Assembly (NCBI GenBank): GCA_036426205.1
Contig: CM071586.1
Location: forward strand, 9,298,445-9,362,444
Direction of reading: 5' to 3'
Length of the DNA stretch: 64,000 nt
Source: Ascaphus truei
Taxonomy: Eukaryota > Chordata > Amphibia > Anura > Ascaphidae
Shown here piece after piece: positions 58,222-64,000 of this stretch (position 1 is the first letter of the stretch; the number at the start of each line of letters is the position of its first letter). Below the pieces are notes generated by a model, which was given only the letters and a program-made list of their open reading frames with translations, was not told where the DNA came from and made no database searches. A program made the position numbers and the translations under genes.

Positions 58222-59330
58222 TTTCCCATCTTAAGGGTAACTAAGCGCGGGCTGCTACGAGGTATACCATAGCCTCTTTCTCCAGCCTTCGCCGCTGGGA
58301 GCCTGGGGTGAGCTTTTTCTCCTTGCGTGCAGCGCCTCCACCTATGAGGGATCCCAGCGTGGGCGGAATTACCCCTCACAGGAACCAACACATAGTAAGG
58401 AAAAATACACACACACTGTATAGAACTAATCTTTACTGTACACACGCTAACATATAATGAACACATATAATAACAGTACCCCTGTACCCACAGTGAACAC
58501 ACAATGTACCAACACTTGGTGATTCCCCCAAAGTACTGAGGGTGCGGTGGCACCAACATCCCTGGTGTCCGTCCCAGAAAGTCCCATCCCAGTGCGAGGT
58601 AGCGCTACCCCTGCGAACCGTTGGTGCATGTGAATACCTTCCTGGGCACTCCTGTACCCAGATGCAGCTTCCGGATAATGAACAGTCAGGTCCCACTCCG
58701 CGGGGCCTACAACACCAATCCCCTCACTCCTTAGGGTCCTGATCCGCCTCGTGGGGAGAGCTCCAGCTGGAGTGTCTCACCTAAATGTCCATGTGGCCTG
58801 TGGCCTGTGGCCTGGTCCCAGAGCGCAGAGCGCTGCGTGGCCGTATGGAGACCGGGGCATTAACACTACAATATCACTTAAGAGGAAGCGTCCCTATCTG
58901 GGGCCTTCCCTGTAACACTCCGCTGGGGTGACTCGGGGCCTAGCTGGGGTCTAAACAGGCAAGCCTAGGCCTAGTCCAGGAGGCACTGCTCCTTGGACAC
59001 TACCTGCTCTCTTGCCGCCCTCCGTCCGACTGGCTCGCGGGTTATTTGCACGCCAAAGATATTCCCTTCCTTCTAGAGGATCCTGGGACTTGTAGTCCCC
59101 CAGTATTCTATGCGTTGCCACTTAAGATGGCCGCTGCGCTTCTGCCACTGCGCATACGTGCCTCATCCTTTCTGCGCATGCGCGACGCTCAAGATGGCAG
59201 CCACCACACTCCCGATCTGCGCGGAGCTCCGGCAGCACTTCAGCAGTTTCCCCTCACCGGAGTTAAGGAGGGGGACTCTGCTACATTCATATATATATAT
59301 AGTGGGGGCTCAGGGGTTCCCAAAAAGAGC
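58222..59330 (-). repeat. Unclassified dispersed repeat R1, copy 2
   Basis: Inverse-oriented relative of 25905-27507, sharing the gcagcgcctccacct and tgggacttgtagtccc (inverse) blocks. It lies between an AT microsatellite and a short atatatatata run at 59289. No protein motif is visible. Confidence 0.5.
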
Positions 59331-60143
59331 TTGCTGTGGTTTTGTGTGTTTTGTTAACCTATTCTCAGCTGTTTAAGCTGCTGGAGTTTAGTGGCCCCTC
59401 CTTCCCAGGTTTTAAGCCGCCCCTCCCCACTTCCCAAGTTAGTAGGTCCTTTCATTCTACTGGATACAGATCCAATGTGGTCTTTCTCCCTCCTAATAGA
59501 GGTAAATGTGAATTTTTATCCTAATAGAGGTATATATTAGTATTTTATCTGGTAGTGTTAGGGCTTGCGAACAGGATCTGCCTTGTCGTGGCTCGCACGC
59601 TTACAACGCTTTGGCCAAAGGGTTAAACTAAATGACCCTTTTTCAAGAGAATATATAAGTATTTTACTGTGTATTTTTGTGATATTGGATGTAGCATTGG
59701 GCTTCTCTGTCGCTTGTTGTATACATATATATCCGCAGCATATCGAGAGATAAGGGGGACATGGGGAGCCCAGAGGGAGACCTGGCCACATTTATAATAA
59801 TATAAGACACACAATATTGAAGTAAAGGATTTTTTAAATTTGTTTTGGCACCAGTTGGGTGTACAGATGGTAATGGGACAGACTAAAAAAAGACTATTTC
59901 TCTGCACCCAAAAACAGGAGAAAATTAGTCAAAATGATCCACTATGTTCCCTTTGGCGTAACCCCTAAAAAGTCTGTTAATAGCATTAGCGCAGAATTAA
60001 GTAGCAATGTATCAACCCGAAAATGTATTAGACGCTGTGTCGATGTTTCATTATAAAGGAACTAAAATTTATTATTTTCACATTGTGGCTATTATAAATA
60101 ATATAAAATAAATGTACTTAGTGAGAACTGGTGAGTGCATGTT
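59330..60143. other. Unclassified sequence, no gene seen
   Basis: Short frames only. From about 60035 the left part of an AT-rich tandem repeat begins. Confidence 0.35.
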
Positions 60144-60960
60144 TGTAACAGGAACTTATCCCTGTTGAGAGAAACTGCCTCTTAATCCAGCAGTGTGCTG
60201 GTTAATTGCACACAGGCAATCAACCAGACTCGGCCTGGCTGATTAGGATTCTTGGAAAAAGCCTGATGTGAGAAACAGGAGAGAGATTCCTTAGCTCACA
60301 ATTGGGCTGACACAGGAAAGCAGAGAAGCTTGCACACAGACACCGTCTTGAGCACAAAGGCTGTTTTGAGACCAAGGCACCCAGATACCTATATTTCCTG
60401 GACACAGAGGACACAGGAACCTGCCAGAGACTGACATGGAGGGCCACCAGCTTAAGGTACCCCCTGAGACTTTGGGGTGATAGTCTGGTAATAGGAATAT
60501 CCCTCCAGTCCTGCAGATAGGGTCTGGGGAAGTAAGTTAACCCTTACAAAGGGATAGGGGTGTGTTATTTTGTTATTTTATATGTTTTGCCTGGATCAAG
60601 GAACAGGCTCAATAAAGCCAATATATAATTTCACCCCAATCGGTCTCCATTATATGTACCTCTGCACACATCTCTTACAGTGTTCTAAATAACTTTTTGT
60701 ATTACACATAATATTACATTAATAATTGACATTTACTACTGTAATGCTAATTACAAATATCATATATACATCATACTGTTACCAAAATATATTGTTTTCT
60801 CAGCATGGCTATTTTACATAATGTGATACTAATAATTTACATTGACTAATACTAATTATAAATGTAACATGCACATCATTCTTGTATCAAAATATATTAT
60901 TTTTACAGTATGGCTGTTATAAATAATATTACGCTAATAATTTATATTTCTAATACTAGT
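60035..60960. repeat. AT-rich tandem repeat, unit about 105 bp, split by an LTR
   Basis: Three partial copies of a unit containing caaaatatattgttttctca, gcatggctattttacataat and aataatttacattgactaat, at 60035-60120, 60700-60850 and 60850-60960. Confidence 0.65.
60144..60679 (+). mobile_element. Probable solo LTR (TGTAACAGG to CTCTTACA)
   Basis: Begins TGTAACAGGAAC and ends CATCTCTTACA, a short inverted terminus. An AATAAA is present at 60612 (gctcaataaagccaata). The flanks atgtt and gtgtt are a possible imperfect 5-bp duplication. It divides an AT-rich tandem repeat. Confidence 0.65.
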
Positions 60961-60972
60961 TCAAATCTTTTG

Positions 60973-61244
60973 TACAGGCAGTCCTCGGTAATCCACCGGA
61001 ATCCGTTCTGGGAGTAGCGTTGGATAGTGAAACCGTTGTAAAGTGAGTCCCATGTTAATCAGTGGCGGTGAGTGTTGGATAATGCATTCAGGCGTTGGAT
61101 AACGCAACCAGGCGTCGGATAACGCATTCAGGCGTCGGATAACACATCCAGGCGTTGAAAAACAACCCTTAGGGTTGGATTGTAAAACGTTGGATATGCC
61201 ATTCGTTGTAAAGTGAAACGTTGGATAGCAAGGACTACCTCTAT
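60973..61244. mobile_element. MITE, second copy of the TCCTCGGT...ATCCAAC family
   Basis: Same ends as 3447-3657. It also contains an internal 19-bp tandem repeat (ggcgttggataacgcatcca type, 61070-61160), absent from the first copy. Confidence 0.8.
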
Positions 61245-61479
61245 ACATAATTCTGTTTTCATTTAAATTGTAGTAGTCAGGTATTCAACATGATGCCATG
61301 CGTCTAACCTCATTGTAAATAACAAAGTATCTGTCATATGTATGAAGTCCTTATAAATGCATTATTGGAAGGTGTTTATTTCTATGACATTTTGACACAC
61401 AAAATAAAAAAGGTCAAAACATCTAAGAATATATTGTAGCCCTACCCCAGTCTTAAAAATAACATTAAAAAATATATCA

Positions 61480-61710
61480 AAATCACAATCAACACACACA
61501 CTCAATCACAACACATACACACACAACATATAATCAATCACAAACAACACACACACACACTCACAACACACACATACAACACACACAACACACACTCAAT
61601 CACAACACACACACAGACACAACACACAATCAATCACAACCACACACACACATACACTCAATCGCAACACACACTCAATCACAACACACACTCAATCAAT
61701 ATGTGTTTAA
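61480..61710. repeat. CA-rich microsatellite (acacactcaatcacaac)
   Basis: Irregular repeats of aatcacaacacacac. Confidence 0.9.
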
Positions 61711-62840
61711 ATACCAAGAAAGAAAGTACTGTTGTTTAACGATATATATGTAAATTGTTTCTTTCTATTTCAAAGTCTTGATATGATACCATAAAAATAA
61801 TAAAAAATATTTGAAATAAAAAAGCAATATATCAAAATAAAGAATACAAGAAAACATATACCAAACAAAGACACTCCACGGATTCAAATAAAATAATAAT
61901 AATAATTAACAACTCAAATAAATGTTATTTCCGTTGTGTTGTGATGTAGAGAGATATGAAAACTGTAAACAGTATATTATTTCAAACATTATATATTTCA
62001 AGGTCACAATGGGAGAGATTCTGACTCAATAACTGAGATGACACAAGATGTGAAAATGGGGCTCAAAAATTATCTAAAATTAGGCTCAATTTTGGGATCA
62101 TTCTGGGCATATTTGTCATGTTTCAGGTGTGTGATGTCATGCTCAACCTATGACATCGTAGCTTCAGAAGCTGCCGCTTGAAATAAAGACTGGGCAATTA
62201 TTTTGGTGGAAGTTGTATCCCTCTTTGATATGTGTTTCTAGCTAGGCACCAATAATCTAGAGAGCAACCCCTGCTCGGCAGTTAATAGCTGTAGGGCAAT
62301 TGATAAAGGTGTAAACATTTATATATATATATTAACAAAACAAACAGATAAGCCTGCAACTAACTAGAAAAATAACACGAATTGCTATAATCAAAAAGTA
62401 AGATCAAATAAATAATAATGATGACCTAATGACGGTGCTGGGGACAGTATAATATAAGGAGAAAAAAGAGAAAAAGAATCCCACTGAACACTCCCTTCGG
62501 AACCCCTAAAGCATTAATACTGGTTTATGCACAAAGAATACATATATTATATACTGAGTATAAAATCAAAAAGTATTGTGCAAAATGAATAAAACCAGAA
62601 AAGGATTATATCCTGCTCATAATCTGTAGACCGGCCGGTCAAAAATAAAGGGATCTAAAACTGGAAACTATTAGGCTCTACCTGTATGGATATATGTAAT
62701 ATAGTACCACTCAATCCCCAACAACAAATAATGATGTAAACAAATAACCACAGTACAGGAACAATGCTAGATATGTTCAATAGTCACCACATGATGAGAA
62801 GCATGAGAGTCCTAAGTAAAAGGTTGAATGATAGCGATGT
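61710..62840. other. AT-rich sequence, no gene seen
   Basis: No recognised coding or transposable element signal. Several short AT runs. Confidence 0.35.
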
Positions 62841-63407
62841 TGTAGAGATGCCTCCATTCCTGACCCGGCTGCATCATAGGGCACACCTGTGTGCACCAGC
62901 AGCCCATGGGATTCGGTTTCCTGGTTCCACCCTGGCTCCTCATTGGAGGGTCTCCCTATATATACCCTCTTGCTCCACACACTCATTGCTGAGCATAGTC
63001 TTGTGTGACGCCGTGCCTTGCTACATTCAGTTCCTGTTTCTCATGCCTTGCCTTGCCTGTTGATCCTACCGCTGCCTGACCCTGCTACGTACTTTGGACT
63101 CCGCACATCTCCTCTCCTGATGCGGCTATCGTGTGACCATCCTCCTGTCTCCAATCCCGAACTCGGAAACGTACCCCGACAATCCGCTACTCTCCAATCC
63201 CGAACTCGGCTATGTACCCCGATGAGCCGCAACTCTCCACTCCTGACCTGGCAAGTACCCTCTACTATTCTCACGTCTATACTCCTGACCTGGCTTGCAC
63301 GACCAATCTACATTCTAGGCGCGCCCGCGTGGCTGTGGGCTGGCGTTACTCAGTTCCCTACCTCAGCACCGCGGTCGCGCTTCATATGTGGTGAGCTACG
63401 CGTTACA
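62840..63407 (-). mobile_element. LTR-like sequence
   Basis: The right end gctacgcgttaca (TGTAACGCGTAGC on the minus strand) abuts a Penelope-like fragment, as an LTR end would. A matching left end was not found. Pyrimidine-rich tracts and a tatataccc box at 62960 are LTR-like. Confidence 0.4.
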
Positions 63408-63700
63408 AAAGCATTGTTTGAGCCTCCTTGTCGTTTTGCCCACATATAGGAGCCCACATGGGCACGTGATAAAATATACAACATGTGTAGACCTACACGT
63501 AATCCTATGTTTAATTGTAATACTTTAACCAGTACGAGGATGGCAAAAAGTATCCCCAGTACAGAGGCTATTGCATATAGAGCAATTGCAACATCTATAG
63601 TTTCCTGGCTTACCCTGACTCAAAAAGTGTGTATTCTGATAATATTTTTTATCATCAGATTTAATTAATTTGTCAGAAAGACCTGTAGGACATTCCCAGA
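63408..63700 (-). pseudogene. Penelope-like GIY-YIG endonuclease fragment
   Basis: On the minus strand near 63490-63420 a frame encodes CRSTHVVYFITCPCG followed by LLYVGKTTRRLKQ, the GIY-YIG core with its preceding Cys motif. The fragment is cut at 63407 by the LTR-like sequence and comes from a lineage different from the 51-58 kb copies. Confidence 0.75.
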
Positions 63701-64000
63701 TTCCGTGAGCACCGGCAGCTGATTTATGTTTAGCAACAGTAAGATGTGTGCCAGTTATATCTCCATGGATTGACCAAGAACAGCCACTGCCCAGATCCTA
63801 ACTCACCCCTAAATACCCCGGGTGGTAATGCCTGCAAAGCATGGCCAAGAACAGCAACTGCCCACAGCCCCATTTACCCCTGAATACCCCAGGGTGGTAA
63901 TTCTGCAGAAAAGGGGCATCAATGCTCAGCCTCAGGACAAAGTCTTAGAGACAAGACCAAGCAGCATGAGCATGTCGGGCTTACCTGATCTAACGGTCAG
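63700..64000. other. No feature seen
   Basis: A roughly 75-bp phrase recurs twice (aagaacagccactgcccaga, then aagaacagcaactgcccaca), a short tandem duplication. No gene. Confidence 0.4.

Noticed and set aside
62840..63407. Complete solo LTR
   Set aside because: Only the right end looks convincing; no matching left end or target duplication was found, so it is listed only as LTR-like.

Overview
This is a vertebrate nuclear window with no bacterial or viral genome organisation. The repeat content (CR1-like and L2-like LINEs with the tacatagttacatag-type CR1 tail, Penelope-like elements with a GIY-YIG endonuclease, Tc1 and hAT-type DNA elements, a Ty3/gypsy element of the Gmr1 type, many foldback MITEs) fits an amphibian, most likely a frog. 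The species call is an inference from repeat style, not a database match. Most long open reading frames here are microsatellite or satellite shadows.

The only host gene content I can support is a tandem array of one small gene on the minus strand. There are four copies, A (910-2903), B (17397-17475, exon 1 only), C (35246-39220) and D (48208-50994). C and D are complete four-exon models: a signal-peptide exon, a 27-nt exon, a transmembrane exon with a VPGWGVALLVL start, and a short cysteine-containing tail exon. All splice sites are canonical and all phases fit (1, 1, 0). They predict type I membrane proteins of 81 residues with an extracellular part of only about 10 residues. A has lost exon 2 but stays in phase. 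B keeps only exon 1 and its promoter. All four have a TATA box exactly 93 bp from the ATG. In A, C and D, introns 1-3 and the 3'UTR each carry a characteristic simple or tandem repeat: GA-rich tract in intron 1, 54/55-bp minisatellite in intron 2, 68-bp repeat in intron 3, 50-bp repeat in the 3'UTR. B shows only a short GA tract. I do not recognise the gene. The transmembrane start resembles that of MUC1, but no SEA domain is present.

Layout: 0.5-4.4 kb duplicated block A; 4.4-17.3 kb transposable elements (L2 and Penelope fragments, foldbacks, a CR1 LINE of about 4.9 kb split by two later insertions); 17.4-24.7 kb block B, broken up by a MITE, an L2 LINE, a Tc1 element, a solo LTR and a hAT MITE; 24.7-34.7 kb repeats, including an LTR retrotransposon (27815-33577) inserted in a CATA microsatellite; 34.7-41.4 kb block C; 41.4-47.3 kb L2, LINE and unclassified repeats; 47.3-51.2 kb block D; 51.4-58.1 kb two Penelope-like copies with an unclassified unit between them; 58.2-64 kb dispersed repeats, a solo LTR, AT-rich tandem repeats and a Penelope fragment.

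Alignment of the four blocks gives empty sites for several insertions, so element boundaries there are firm. Three stretches (about 29.1-33.8, 36.0-37.9 and 54.7-57.6 kb) show many single-base indels relative to their sister copies and look like unpolished long-read gap fill. Frameshifts there should not be read as biology.
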